In this document: one piece after another, positions 26,121 to 37,431 of the stretch
How positions within the stretch are numbered: position 1 is the first letter of the stretch
Layout: every line of letters begins with the position of its first letter
Assembly (NCBI RefSeq): GCF_000960995.1
Contig: NZ_CP009435.1
Location: 1,860,001-1,924,000, forward strand
Direction of reading: 5' to 3'
Source of the DNA: Burkholderia glumae LMG 2196 = ATCC 33617
GTDB taxonomy: Bacteria; Pseudomonadota; Gammaproteobacteria; Burkholderiales; Burkholderiaceae
DNA length: 64,000 bases
Position numbers and translations under genes: made by a program
The notes under the pieces: generated by a model
Seen by the model: the letters and a program-made list of their open reading frames with translations, nothing else
The model's database searches: none
What the model was told of the DNA's origin: nothing

Positions 26121-26197
26121 CTTGTCTTGGCTTGGGATCGACCCGCGCGGTGCCGGCCCGGCGCCGCTTCAGCGACCCGGCGGCGGCGCGCGCCGCT

Positions 26198-28114
26198 TCA
26201 TTCGCGCGCGGCCGCGGGCGCCGCGCCGTGGCTGAGCCAGTCGAGCACGTCGGCCGATTCGTCGTCGCCGGCACGCGAGCGCGCCTGCGCGACCGCCTCG
26301 GTGATCTCGGCGTTCGGCGCGGCGCGCCGGATCGCGACGCCCACCGCCAGGATGTCGATCATCACGAGGTGCAGGATCCGCGAGATCATCGACAGCTGCG
26401 ACTCGCGCATCTCGATGTGGTCGGTCTCCAGCGCCACCGTCGCGCGCTTGGCGAGCGGCGTGTTGCTGGAGGTGATCGCGATCACCTTGGCGCCGGCCTG
26501 CATCGCCACTTCGAGCACGCGCAGCAGCTCGGGCGCGCGGCCCGACTTCGAGACGGCCACGATCACGTCGCCCTTGCCGAGCAGCGCGGCCGAGGCGGCC
26601 TGCATGTAGAGGTCGCCGTAGGCGATGGTCGGAATCCCGAAGCGGAAGAACTTGTAATGCGCGTCCTGCGCGACGATGTTCGAGTTGCCGAGCCCGTAGA
26701 ACTCGATGCGCCGCGCGCCGTTCAGGATCTCGATGGCCTGCGCGACGTGCTCGAAGTTCAGGTGCTCGCGCAGCTGCAGGATCGCCGAGACCGTGTTGTC
26801 GAGCACCTTCGCGCCGAAGTCGGTGGCCGTGTCGCCGAGATGGACCTGGCTGTGGCTCATCGGGATGGTGCCGGTCAGGCCGGTGGCGAGCTTGAGCTTG
26901 AAGTCGGACAGCCCCTGGCAGCCGAGCGAGCGGCAGAAGCGGATCACGGTGGGCTGGCTCACGTCGGCCTTGCGCGCGATGTCGACGATCGGATCGTTGA
27001 TGATCGAGCGCGGATGGTTCAGCGCGAGGTCGGCCACGCGGCGCTCGGCCGGCGTGAGCGCGTCGCGCATCTGGCGGATCCGCTCGAACACGGCCGACGA
27101 GGCGCCGCCCGTGCGGTTCGACAACTGCTCGGCGAGGATCGCCGAGACGCCGAGGAATGCCGGATAGTCGGCGGTGATCAGGTAGGTCGGCACGTTCGCG
27201 AGGTACTCGGAAAAGCGCCCTTTCTGCTCGAAGCGCTCGCGAAAGCGCGACTTCAGGAACAGCTCGCCGAGCTTCAGCACCACGCCGCCGCCGATGTAGA
27301 CGCCGCCGAGCGAGCCGAGCGTGACGGCGAGGTTGCCCGCGAAGGTGCCGAGGATCGCGCAGAACACGTCCACCGCCTCGAGCGCGAGCGCATCGCCCGC
27401 ATGGGCCCGCTCGACCACCTCGGGCGTGCCGAAGCCCGACGGCACGCGCTTCTTGTCGCGCCCGGCCAGTGCCCGGTAGACGAGCTCGATGCCGGGCCCC
27501 GCGCAAACGCGCTCGAACGAGACGTGCGCAAACTTCTTGCGCGCGTACTGCATGACCAGGTCCTCGCGCTCGTCCATCGGCGCGAAGCTGGCATGGCCGC
27601 CTTCGCTGCCGAGCGCGATCCAGCGGTCGTCGGCCGGGATCAGGCCCGACACGCCGAGCCCGGTGCCCGGCCCCATCAGGCCGATCACGCTGTTCTGGCG
27701 GCGCGTGCCGCCGCCCACCTGCTGGCGCTGCGCGTCGGTCAGGCCGGGCAGCGCCATTGCGAGCGCGGTGAAATCGTTGACCACGAGCAGCGTGTCGAAG
27801 CCCAGCGCGCGGCGCGTGGCCTCGATCGAGAAGCTCCAGTCGTGGTTGGTCATGCGCACCTGGTCGCCGTCGACCGGGTTCGCGATCGCGATCGCCGCGT
27901 GGTTGACGCGGCCGATCTTGGCGTCCTTCAGATACTTGCGGATCGCGTCGGTCAGCGTCGGGTAGTCGGCGCCGGGGTAGACGCGGATCTGCGTGATCTC
28001 GCCGGGGCCGACCTCGAGCGCGAAGCGCGCGTTGGTGCCGCCGATGTCGGCCAGCAGGCGCGGGCCGTCGGCGTGCTGGCCCGCTGCCGGTTTAGTTTGC
28101 GCACCAGTAGACAT
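26198..28114 (-). CDS. glk: Bifunctional glucokinase / RpiR-type regulator HexR
   Basis: A 638-residue fusion. Residues about 1-335 are a glucokinase that phosphorylates glucose (RLLADIGGTNARFALEV phosphate loop, VVNDFTALAMALPGL, MGPGTGLGVSGLI, GSEGGHASFAP). Residues about 340-638 are a HexR/RpiR repressor with an HTH (DIARKADVSQPTVIRFCRSL) and a SIS sugar-phosphate domain (EFYGLGNSNIVAQD; ITSSNTPLAKRATVAL). HexR senses 2-keto-3-deoxy-6-phosphogluconate and represses Entner-Doudoroff genes. The fusion is known in Burkholderia. Its start overlaps the pgl end by 23 bp, the third gene of zwf-pgl-glk/hexR. A HexR-type palindrome lies upstream of zwf, implying autoregulation. Confidence 0.95.
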   Translation of the reverse strand: MSTGAQTKPAAGQHADGPRLLADIGGTNARFALEVGPGEITQIRVYPGADYPTLTDAIRKYLKDAKIGRVNHAAIAIANPVDGDQVRMTNHDWSFSIEATRRALGFDTLLVVNDFTALAMALPGLTDAQRQQVGGGTRRQNSVIGLMGPGTGLGVSGLIPADDRWIALGSEGGHASFAPMDEREDLVMQYARKKFAHVSFERVCAGPGIELVYRALAGRDKKRVPSGFGTPEVVERAHAGDALALEAVDVFCAILGTFAGNLAVTLGSLGGVYIGGGVVLKLGELFLKSRFRERFEQKGRFSEYLANVPTYLITADYPAFLGVSAILAEQLSNRTGGASSAVFERIRQMRDALTPAERRVADLALNHPRSIINDPIVDIARKADVSQPTVIRFCRSLGCQGLSDFKLKLATGLTGTIPMSHSQVHLGDTATDFGAKVLDNTVSAILQLREHLNFEHVAQAIEILNGARRIEFYGLGNSNIVAQDAHYKFFRFGIPTIAYGDLYMQAASAALLGKGDVIVAVSKSGRAPELLRVLEVAMQAGAKVIAITSSNTPLAKRATVALETDHIEMRESQLSMISRILHLVMIDILAVGVAIRRAAPNAEITEAVAQARSRAGDDESADVLDWLSHGAAPAAARE

Positions 28115-28772
28115 CGAGCTTGGTCCCCTTGTCGTTGGCCAGTTGGGAAATCGCGTTGCGCTGCGGCGCCGCGGCGGCGGCCTCCAGCACCTCGCGCTTG
28201 CGGGCGCCGGCGATCAGGAGGAACAGGCGCTCGACGTGGCGCAGCGCGTCGAGCGACAGGCTCACGCGCGGATGCGGCGCGGCGCCGGGATGCACGGCCA
28301 CGTAGCGCGCCGGCGTGCTGATCGCCAGTTCCCACTCGGGCGCGTCGGCGAAAAGCGAGGCGGTGTGGCCGTCCTCGCCCATGCCGAGCACGGCGACGTG
28401 CGGCAGCCGGTACGCCGGGTCGGCGTTCAGCGCGGCGACCTGGGCGTCGAGCGTGCGCGAGACGTCGACGAGCGGCTGGAAGCGGGCGGCGGCCGCTGCG
28501 TTCTGCAGCAGCGTGTCGCGCACCAGCCGTGCGTTGCTCGCGCCGTCGGTGTCGGCCACCCAGCGGTCGTCCACCAGCGTGACGTCGACCTTCGCCCAGT
28601 CGAGCGGGTAGCGGGACAGCGTTTGCAGGAACGGGCGCGGGCTGGTGCCGCCCGACACGGCGAGCGTCGCGCGCGCGTGCTCGGCGAGCGGCGCTTCCAG
28701 CGCCGCGCGCACCGCCTGCGCGAGCGCCTCGCACTGCGCGTGCGGGCTTTCGAATGCGTGAAGCTCGATCAC
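28092..28772 (-). CDS. pgl: 6-phosphogluconolactonase
   Basis: Hydrolyses 6-phosphogluconolactone to 6-phosphogluconate. The 226-residue product shows the SugP_isomerase/Pgl motifs LAVSGGTSPRPFLQTLS (phosphate binding), VTLVDDRWV, SNARLVRDTLL and VLGMGEDGHTASLFADAPE with the catalytic His. It lies between zwf and the glucokinase-HexR gene, overlapping the latter by 23 bp. The three genes encode consecutive steps from glucose to 6-phosphogluconate. Confidence 0.95.
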   Translation of the reverse strand: MIELHAFESPHAQCEALAQAVRAALEAPLAEHARATLAVSGGTSPRPFLQTLSRYPLDWAKVDVTLVDDRWVADTDGASNARLVRDTLLQNAAAAARFQPLVDVSRTLDAQVAALNADPAYRLPHVAVLGMGEDGHTASLFADAPEWELAISTPARYVAVHPGAAPHPRVSLSLDALRHVERLFLLIAGARKREVLEAAAAAPQRNAISQLANDKGTKLDVYWCAN

Positions 28773-28868
28773 TTCTCCTCCAGGCTGCTCTTATTGATTT
28801 CGGACATCATGGATTGCCGATGCCGCGGCGTGGCCGACCGGCCGCGAGCCGCCGCATCGCGGTTTCGC

Positions 28869-30338
28869 TCAGTTTTCTTCTTCCAGCCAGCAGGTGCCGT
28901 GCTGGGCGAGCATCGCGCTCGCGGCGGCCGGCCCCCAGGTGCCCGATGCGTAGGGCTTCGGCGGCTTCAGCGATTTCTGCCATTCGTTCTGGATCGGCTC
29001 GACCCAGCGCCAGGCGGCTTCCTGCTCGTCGCGCCGCACGAACAGCGCGAGGCGTCCGTTGATCACGTCGAGCAGCAGGCGCTGGTAGGCCTCCATCTGG
29101 CCTTCCTTGAAAAACTGGTCGAACGCGAGGTCGAGGTGCACGCTCGCCAGGTTCATGCCCTCGCCGGGTTGCTTGGCGAGGCAGTAGAGGCGGATCGACT
29201 CGTTCGGCTGCAGCCGGATCACCAGCCGGTTCGCGCCGGCGCGCAGCGCGGAGGCACCGAGCGCCGAATGCGGCACGGCGCGGAAGTTGACCACGATCTC
29301 GGCGACGCGATCGGCGAGCCGCTTGCCGGTACGCAGGAAGAACGGCACGCCGGCCCAGCGCCAGTTCTCGATCTCGACCTTCAGCGCGACGTAGGTCTCG
29401 GTCGTGCTGTCGGGCTTCACGCCCGGCTCGGTGGCATAGGCGGGCACCTGGGTGCCCTTGATGGTGCCGCTGTGGTACTGGCCGCGCACGGCCACCTTGC
29501 TGATGTCGCGCGGGTCGACCGGCTTGAGCGCGCGCAGCACGCGCAGCTTTTCGTCGCGCACCGAATCCGAATCCATCGAATGCGGCGGCTCCATCGCCAC
29601 GATCGACAGCAGCTGCAGCAGGTGGTTCTGCACCATGTCGCGCAGCGCGCCGGTGTTGTCGTAGAAATCGCCGCGCGCTTCCACGCCGAGTTCCTCGGCG
29701 ATCGTGATCTGGATGCTCTCCACCCACTCGCGGCGCCACAGCGGCTCGAACAGCGCATTGCCGAAGCGCAGCGCCAGCAGGTTTTGTACCGGCTCCTTGC
29801 CGAGATAGTGGTCGATCCGGTAGATCTGGTCCTCGGCGAAGATCTCGCCCACCGCGTCGTTGATTTCGTTGGACGAGGCGAGGTCGTAGCCGAGCGGCTT
29901 CTCGAGCACGATGCGCGCGCCTTCGCTCAGGCCCACGCCGGCCAGCGCCTTGCAGATCGGCTCGAACAGCGAGGGGCCGGTGGCCAGGTAGAACACGCGC
30001 GTGCCGGGCAGCGTGCCGATCGCATCGCGCAGCACCTCGTAATCCGCCGGGCGGCCGAGGTCGAGATGGACATAGTCGATGCGCGCGAGGAAGCGCTGCC
30101 AGTCGGCCTCCTGGAACGCGCTGCCCGACGCCTTCCTCGCATGCGGCTTCACGTGTTCCTCGACCCAGCGGTGATAGGCGGCGCGATCCGACTCGTGGCG
30201 CGCGACCGCGACAATGCGTCCCGCCTCGGCGAGCATGTTGGCGCGGTGCGCCTCGAACAGCGCGGGTAGGATCTTGCGCATCGACAGGTCGCCGGTGCCG
30301 CCGAACAGAACGAAGGTAAAGCTGGAATCGGTTTGCAT
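28869..30338 (-). CDS. zwf: Glucose-6-phosphate 1-dehydrogenase
   Basis: Oxidises glucose 6-phosphate to 6-phosphogluconolactone with NAD(P)+. The 489-residue product has the dinucleotide-binding FVLFGGTGDLSMRKILPAL, EKPLGYDL, the substrate-binding and catalytic RIDHYLGKEPVQN, and ALRDMVQNHLLQLL. The start at 30338 (MQTDSSFTFVLFGG) matches the family; an upstream extension of 37 codons was rejected because it reads through the promoter region. It is the first gene of zwf-pgl-glk/hexR and is transcribed away from the gts transporter across a HexR-type operator. Confidence 0.97.
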   Translation of the reverse strand: MQTDSSFTFVLFGGTGDLSMRKILPALFEAHRANMLAEAGRIVAVARHESDRAAYHRWVEEHVKPHARKASGSAFQEADWQRFLARIDYVHLDLGRPADYEVLRDAIGTLPGTRVFYLATGPSLFEPICKALAGVGLSEGARIVLEKPLGYDLASSNEINDAVGEIFAEDQIYRIDHYLGKEPVQNLLALRFGNALFEPLWRREWVESIQITIAEELGVEARGDFYDNTGALRDMVQNHLLQLLSIVAMEPPHSMDSDSVRDEKLRVLRALKPVDPRDISKVAVRGQYHSGTIKGTQVPAYATEPGVKPDSTTETYVALKVEIENWRWAGVPFFLRTGKRLADRVAEIVVNFRAVPHSALGASALRAGANRLVIRLQPNESIRLYCLAKQPGEGMNLASVHLDLAFDQFFKEGQMEAYQRLLLDVINGRLALFVRRDEQEAAWRWVEPIQNEWQKSLKPPKPYASGTWGPAAASAMLAQHGTCWLEEEN

Positions 30339-30442
30339 GTGTCTCCGCCCGGTTGGAAGTGCCCCCACCACGGCATGCCTGCGACCTCGATCCGGCGGGC
30401 GCGGCGGGTACGAATCGGAACCGTAGTGCGATAAAAATATTT

Positions 30443-30471
30443 TTGACACTGAATTGTAGTTTAACTACAAT
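30443..30471 (+). promoter_or_regulatory. Consensus sigma70 promoter for the gts transporter operon
   Basis: TTGACA (30443-30448) and TACAAT (30466-30471) are separated by 17 bp, close to the ideal promoter. The -10 and the spacer are occupied by a HexR-type palindrome, so repressor binding would block RNA polymerase. Predicted transcription start is near 30478, about 390 nt before gtsA. Confidence 0.8.
30453..30471. promoter_or_regulatory. HexR-type operator palindrome
   Basis: ATTGTAGTTTAACTACAAT is a perfect 19-bp palindrome and contains TGTAGTTTAACTACA, matching the known HexR site pattern TGTARTwwwAYTACA. It lies in the divergent region between zwf (whose operon encodes HexR) and gtsA, overlapping the plus-strand promoter. 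Confidence 0.85.
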
Positions 30472-30477
30472 CCGCCG

Positions 30478-30864
30478 CAAGGGGTAGACCTGAACGAAGA
30501 AAAAGAAGCGCACACGATCGATCGGGGAAGCGCGCTCTTCGTGCCGGGACGGTCCGGGCGGCAACGCGCCGAGACCGAATGTTAAAGGACATTGGCGAAA
30601 CGCATCGTGCGCCGGTCCGCGACGGCCCCGAGGTTCGGTGTCGCGCGACGGCGTACCCGGAACCATCAAGATCGGAGGAGACAAGCCTTGAATCTCGATC
30701 CACTCAGTTCCTGAGCGCCCGCGGCCGGCAACGGCCCGACCGGTTCCGGTCGTCCGCGGCATGTCATTCCGGTGGTGTCGTTATGCAGGTTCCCGAGCAA
30801 GCCGGCTTTCGCGGAGTCGAAAGCCTTACGAGTTGGTTCAATCCAATCTGGAGGAGATAAGTCA
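30478..30864 (+). other. Long 5' leader of gtsA
   Basis: About 390 nt between the predicted transcription start and the gtsA ATG. Short open frames are present but lack coding bias, and no known riboswitch was recognised. GGAGGAGA stands immediately before gtsA. The length leaves room for post-transcriptional control. Confidence 0.4.
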
Positions 30865-32112
30865 ATGAAAGTTCGCGCGATGATGGGCGCGCTGTGCGCC
30901 GCAGGCCTGATGTTCGGTGCCGCCACGGCGCAGGCGGCCGAGGACGTGACGGTGCTGCACTGGTGGACCTCGGGTGGCGAGTCGAAGGCAGTGGGCGTGC
31001 TGAAGGACGACCTGCAGAAGCAGGGCTACGTGTGGAAGGATTTCGCGGTGGCGGGCGGCGCGGGCGCGGCGGCCATGACCGCGCTGAAGACCAAGGTGAT
31101 CAGCGGCGACGCACCGTCGGCCGCGCAGATCAAGGGTCCGCTGATTCAGGAATGGGCCGACCAGGGCGTGCTGGTCAACATCGACTCGGTCGCGGGTGAC
31201 TGGAAGCAGAACCTGCCGCCGGAAATCGACAAGATCATCAAGTACAAGGGCCACTACGTGGCGGCACCGTTCTCGGTGCATCGCGTGAACTGGCTGTACA
31301 TCAACAAGGCCGCGCTCGACAAGGCGGGCGGCAAGGTGCCGACCAACTGGCCGGAATTCTTCCAGGTCGCCGACAAGATGAAGGCCGCCGGCATCCAGCC
31401 GATCGCGATGGGCGGCCAGCCGTGGCAGGATCTGACGCTGTGGGAGGACGTGGTGCTGTCCGAAGGCGCCGACTTCTACAAGAAGGCGCTCGTCGATCTC
31501 GACCAGGCGACGCTGACTTCGCCGAAGATGCTCGACGTGTTCAACACGGTGCGCAAGATCCAGGGCTACTTCGACCCGAGCCGCAACGGCCGCGACTGGA
31601 ACCTGGCCACGGCGATGGTGATCAACGGCAAGGCCGGCATGCAGTTCATGGGCGACTGGGCCAAGGGCGAGTTCGAGAACGCCGGCAAGAAGTCGGGCAA
31701 GGACTACATCTGCGCGCCGGTGCCGGGCACCGCGAACGGCTACACGTTCAACGTCGACTCGTTCGTGTTCTTCCAGCAGAAGGGTTCGGACAAGGCCACG
31801 CCGGGCCAGCTGGCGCTCGCCAAGACCATCATGACGCCGGGCTTCCAGGAGCAGTTCAGCCTGCTGAAGGGCTCGATTCCGGTGCGCCTGGGCGTGAAGA
31901 TGGACAAGTTCGACGACTGCGCGAAGAAGTCCTACGCGGATGAGCAGGCCGCCCTGAAGGCGGGCGGCTACGTGCCCTCGCTGGCGCACGGCATGGCGCA
32001 GGGCGATGCCACCGCCGGCGCGATCTCGGACGTCGTGACCAAGTTCATGAACTCGCAGGAAGATCCGAAGGCCGCGGTGGCGGCACTCGCCAAGGCCGCC
32101 AAGGTGAAGTAA
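30865..32112 (+). CDS. gtsA: Sugar (probably glucose) ABC transporter, periplasmic binding protein
   Basis: A 415-residue family-1 solute-binding protein with a signal peptide (MKVRAMMGALCAAGLMFGAA, cut after AQA). The binding-protein pattern is TVLHWWTSGGESKAVG, SVHRVNWLYINKAALDKAG, and GMQFMGDWAKGEFE. The start at 30865 has GGAGGAGA eight bases upstream. It heads a gtsABC-ATPase operon located beside zwf, pgl and glucokinase and downstream of a HexR-type operator. Glucose is therefore the likely substrate, as for Pseudomonas GtsA. Substrate assignment rests on context and resemblance. Confidence 0.9.
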   Translation: MKVRAMMGALCAAGLMFGAATAQAAEDVTVLHWWTSGGESKAVGVLKDDLQKQGYVWKDFAVAGGAGAAAMTALKTKVISGDAPSAAQIKGPLIQEWADQGVLVNIDSVAGDWKQNLPPEIDKIIKYKGHYVAAPFSVHRVNWLYINKAALDKAGGKVPTNWPEFFQVADKMKAAGIQPIAMGGQPWQDLTLWEDVVLSEGADFYKKALVDLDQATLTSPKMLDVFNTVRKIQGYFDPSRNGRDWNLATAMVINGKAGMQFMGDWAKGEFENAGKKSGKDYICAPVPGTANGYTFNVDSFVFFQQKGSDKATPGQLALAKTIMTPGFQEQFSLLKGSIPVRLGVKMDKFDDCAKKSYADEQAALKAGGYVPSLAHGMAQGDATAGAISDVVTKFMNSQEDPKAAVAALAKAAKVK

Positions 32113-32251
32113 TCGCGCAGCGGGCGGCGCCGGCAGGCTTCACGCCGGCACCGCCCGAAGCGAGGCAAGCGGGCTCTCGCGGGCCCGCGCCGCACCCCGA
32201 TGCCGTGCGCCTCGCCAGGCGGCCGGCGCCCCGTTTCAGGAGTCGAATCAA

Positions 32252-33193
32252 GTGGCTGCCCCTCTCAGCGGAAACGAATCCGGTCGCGACCACGTCGGCC
32301 GCCATCCGTCGCCGCTCTCCGCATTGGCCGATCGCTGGATCCCGAAGCTGGTGCTCGCCCCCAGCATCGCGATCGCCGTCGTGTTCATCTACGGCTTCAT
32401 CCTCATCACCGGCTATCTGTCGCTGACCAAGTCGCGACTGCTGCCCAACTATACGTTCGACGGCTTCGGCCGCTACACGGACCTGTTCCAGAACGACGTC
32501 TGGTGGACGTCCGCCGCGAATCTCGGCTGGTTCGGCATCCCGTTCATCGCGATTTGCGTGGTGCTCGGCCTGTTCCTCGCGATCCTGCTCGATCAGAAGA
32601 TCCGCAACGAGGGCGCGCTGCGCGCGGTGTTCCTGTATCCGATGGCGCTTTCGTTCATCGTCACCGGCACCGCCTGGCAGTGGATCCTGAATCCCGGCCT
32701 CGGCCTCGAGAAGGTGCTGCAGGACTGGGGCTGGACCAGCTTCTCGTTCGGCTGGCTCGACGATCCGGACAAGGCGATCTTCTGCGTCGTGATCGCCGCG
32801 GTCTGGCAATCGACCGGCTTCGTGATGGCGCTGTTCCTGGCCGGCCTGCGCGGCGTGGACGGCGAGATCTTCAAGGCGGCCCAGGTGGACGGCGCGACGC
32901 TGCCCACCATCTACCGCAAGATCGTGATCCCGAGCATGCGCCCGGTGTTCTTCTCGGTGCTGCTGATTCTCTGCCACATCACGATCAAGACCTTCGACCT
33001 CGTCGTGGCGCTGACGGCGGGCGGCCCCGGCACCTCGTCGTCGCTGCCGGCCATGTTCATGTATACCTATTCGTTCAATCGCGGGCAGCTCGGCGTGGGC
33101 GCGGCCTCGTCGGTGATGATGCTCGTGACCGTGGTCGCGGTGCTCGTGCCGCTGATGTATATGGAATCGAGGAGCACGCGCAATGCAGCCTAA
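32252..33193 (+). CDS. gtsB: Sugar ABC transporter permease 1
   Basis: A 313-residue inner-membrane permease of the MalF/UgpA type with six helices. It carries the EAA cytoplasmic loop that docks the ATPase (EIFKAAQVDGATLPTIYRKI) and the family C-terminus ending near MYMESRSTRNAA. The start is GTG 32252 with CAGGAG about ten bases upstream. It overlaps gtsC by 11 bp, consistent with coupled translation of the two permease halves. Confidence 0.9.
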   Translation: MAAPLSGNESGRDHVGRHPSPLSALADRWIPKLVLAPSIAIAVVFIYGFILITGYLSLTKSRLLPNYTFDGFGRYTDLFQNDVWWTSAANLGWFGIPFIAICVVLGLFLAILLDQKIRNEGALRAVFLYPMALSFIVTGTAWQWILNPGLGLEKVLQDWGWTSFSFGWLDDPDKAIFCVVIAAVWQSTGFVMALFLAGLRGVDGEIFKAAQVDGATLPTIYRKIVIPSMRPVFFSVLLILCHITIKTFDLVVALTAGGPGTSSSLPAMFMYTYSFNRGQLGVGAASSVMMLVTVVAVLVPLMYMESRSTRNAA

Positions 33194-34040
33194 GATGACG
33201 ATAAGCCGCGGCGTCATTTACGCGGTGCTGATCCTGTTCGCCCTGTACTTCCTGCTGCCGCTCTACGTGATGCTGTCCACGTCCTTCAAGGATCTCGACC
33301 AGCTGCGCACCGGCAACCTGCTCACGCCGCCGACCCACTGGACCATCGATCCGTGGCTCAAGGCCTGGGGCACGGCCTGCACCGGCGTGCGCTGCGACGG
33401 CATGAAGCCGTTCTTCTTCAACTCGCTGAAGATGGTGATCCCGGCCGTGCTGATCTCGTCGCTGATCGGCGCGTTCAACGGCTACGTGCTCACGCACTGG
33501 CGCTTTCGCGGCGTGGACGCGCTGTTTACGCTGCTGCTGGTGGGCTGCTTCATCCCGTTCCAGGTGATCCTGCTGCCGATGGCGCGCGTCGAGGGCCTGT
33601 TCGGCCTGGCCAACACCACCACCGGGCTGGTGCTGGTGCACGTGGTGTACGGCATCGCGTTCACCACCATGTTCTTCCGCAACTTCTACGTCAGCGTGCC
33701 CGCCGAACTGGTGAAGGCCGCGCGCATCGACGGCGCGGGCTTCTTCACGATCTTCACGCGGATCCTGCTGCCGGTGTCGCTGCCGATCTTCATGGTTTGC
33801 CTGATCTGGCAGTTCACCCAGATCTGGAACGACTTCCTGTTCGGCATCGTGTTCTCCGGCGTCGATTCGATGCCGATCACGGTCGCGCTGAACAATCTCG
33901 TGAACACGTCGACGGGCGTGAAGGAATACAACGTCGACATGGCCGGCGCGATCATCGCCGCGCTGCCGACGCTGCTCGTGTACGTGATCGCCGGCCGCTA
34001 TTTCGTGCGCGGGCTGACCGCGGGCGCGGTGAAGGGCTGA
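33183..34040 (+). CDS. gtsC: Sugar ABC transporter permease 2
   Basis: A 285-residue partner permease of the MalG type. It has six hydrophobic helices, the early motif LPLYVMLSTSFKD, and the EAA loop (ELVKAARIDGAGFFTIFTRI) that contacts the ATP-binding subunit. It overlaps the end of gtsB by 11 bp and is followed after 112 bp by the ATPase gene of the same operon. Confidence 0.9.
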   Translation: MQPKMTISRGVIYAVLILFALYFLLPLYVMLSTSFKDLDQLRTGNLLTPPTHWTIDPWLKAWGTACTGVRCDGMKPFFFNSLKMVIPAVLISSLIGAFNGYVLTHWRFRGVDALFTLLLVGCFIPFQVILLPMARVEGLFGLANTTTGLVLVHVVYGIAFTTMFFRNFYVSVPAELVKAARIDGAGFFTIFTRILLPVSLPIFMVCLIWQFTQIWNDFLFGIVFSGVDSMPITVALNNLVNTSTGVKEYNVDMAGAIIAALPTLLVYVIAGRYFVRGLTAGAVKG

Positions 34041-34152
34041 CGGGCGCGGCCTTCCCGAACGATTTCCGAACCTACCGGCCGCGCATGCAGGGCGCGCGGC
34101 GCGCAGAACAGACGCGGCGCGCGGCGCCGCACCGAGACAGAGGATTCACAGC

Positions 34153-35271
<1,119 letters not shown>

Positions 35272-35322
35272 TGCGCTGAGGCGTGCCCCGGGGCGCTTGT
35301 CGCCCCGCATGCCGGATCGAAC

Positions 35323-35354
35323 ACGGGCCGCCTGCGGGCGGCCCGTTGCTTTTT
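35323..35354 (+). terminator. Intrinsic terminator of the gts operon
   Basis: ACGGGCCGCC (35323-35332) pairs with GGCGGCCCGT (35337-35346) and is followed by TGCTTTTT. Confidence 0.88.
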
Positions 35355-35490
35355 GGGCACCGAAGCCGGGCAACCGCAGGCGATGGCGGGCACACCGCGC
35401 AGCAGAAGGCGGGCGGTAGGCGGGCCGCACGCTGTGGCCGGTCCGCTGTCGGAATGCCGTCGGGACGCCGGCGGCCCGATACGGGCGATC

Positions 35491-36288
35491 TCAGCGCGCC
35501 TCGCGCGGCGAGCCGCGCTCGCCCGAGGTGATGGCGCCGAGCGCCGAGGCCGGCTGCAGCAGCACCAGCACCGCGCCGGCACCGCCGTCGTGGCCGCGCG
35601 CCTCGCAGAATGCGATCACTTCCTCCTTCTGCACCAGCCACGCACGGACCTTGCCCTTCAGCACCGGCTCCTTGCCGATCGAGCCGAGTCCCTTGCCGTG
35701 GATCACGCGCAGGCAGCGCAGCCCCTTCTTGCCGGCTTCGCGGATGAACGTGGCGAGCGCCTCGCGCGCCTCGTCGCGGCGCATGCCGTGCAGATCCAGC
35801 TGGGACTGGACGATCCAGGCGCCGCTGCGCAGCTTCCGGACCACGTCGCGGCTGACGCCTGGGCGGTGGTAATAAAGGCTCTCGTCGGAGTCGAGCAGCG
35901 TTTCCGGATCGAATTCGTCGGACAAGGTCTCCGACAGCACCGCCTCCTCGTCACGGCGCGTCTGCTTCGGCAGCGGCTGGGGCGGATCACGCCGGGCGGC
36001 GGCCCGGGCAGGGGCGGCGAGCGGCGTGATCGCGCCGATCTCGTGGCGGAACAGGTTTGCGTCGGCCTCGGCCTCGCGCGCGTCGCGCTGCGCCTGCGCG
36101 AGCGCGCGCGCCTGCCGCTCGGCCTCGCCCTTGAGGGCATCGCGCAGCGAGCCGAGGGCGGCCAGTCCGTGGTGCTTCAACGCGGCGGCGGTCGCGGCGG
36201 GGGCCGGCACGATCGGCTCGGCGGGCCGGACGGGGGCGGCGGCGCGGCGCTTGGCCGGGTCGCTCGGGTGGGGCTGGTTCTTGGCCAT
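35491..36288 (-). CDS. Smr-domain protein (MutS2 C-terminal-like nuclease)
   Basis: A 265-residue protein with a low-complexity N-terminal half: Pro/Ala-rich, then a charged helical region rich in Ala/Arg/Glu around 50-90. A C-terminal Smr domain (about 165-250) has the motifs LDLHGMRRDEAREAL, LRVIHGKGLGS and the late LVLL strand. Smr domains nick or cleave RNA or DNA; stand-alone forms in proteobacteria include SmrA and SmrB, the latter acting on mRNA at collided ribosomes. The role here is not known. The start at 36288 matches MAKNQPHPSD and avoids an extension through the trxB terminator. Confidence 0.85.
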   Translation of the reverse strand: MAKNQPHPSDPAKRRAAAPVRPAEPIVPAPAATAAALKHHGLAALGSLRDALKGEAERQARALAQAQRDAREAEADANLFRHEIGAITPLAAPARAAARRDPPQPLPKQTRRDEEAVLSETLSDEFDPETLLDSDESLYYHRPGVSRDVVRKLRSGAWIVQSQLDLHGMRRDEAREALATFIREAGKKGLRCLRVIHGKGLGSIGKEPVLKGKVRAWLVQKEEVIAFCEARGHDGGAGAVLVLLQPASALGAITSGERGSPREAR

Positions 36289-36339
36289 GATGGTCGACGG
36301 ATCGAAGGGCGGCCGGCCGGGGCCGGCCGCGCGCCAATG

Positions 36340-36369
36340 AAAAAGGCCGCTGCGCACGGCAGCGGCCTT
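36340..36369 (-). terminator. Intrinsic terminator of trxB
   Basis: AAGGCCGCTGC and GCAGCGGCCTT (36343-36353 and 36359-36369) form an 11-bp stem. On the minus strand it is followed by a run of five T, downstream of trxB. Confidence 0.75.
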
Positions 36370-36471
36370 GGGCCGGCACGGCGGCGTCAGCGGACGTCGG
36401 CGGGCCGGCGGACTGCGGTGGGCGTGCGGTGCGCGGCGGCTTCATTGTAGCGTCGCCGCGCGCCGCGCCGC

Positions 36472-37431
<960 letters not shown>

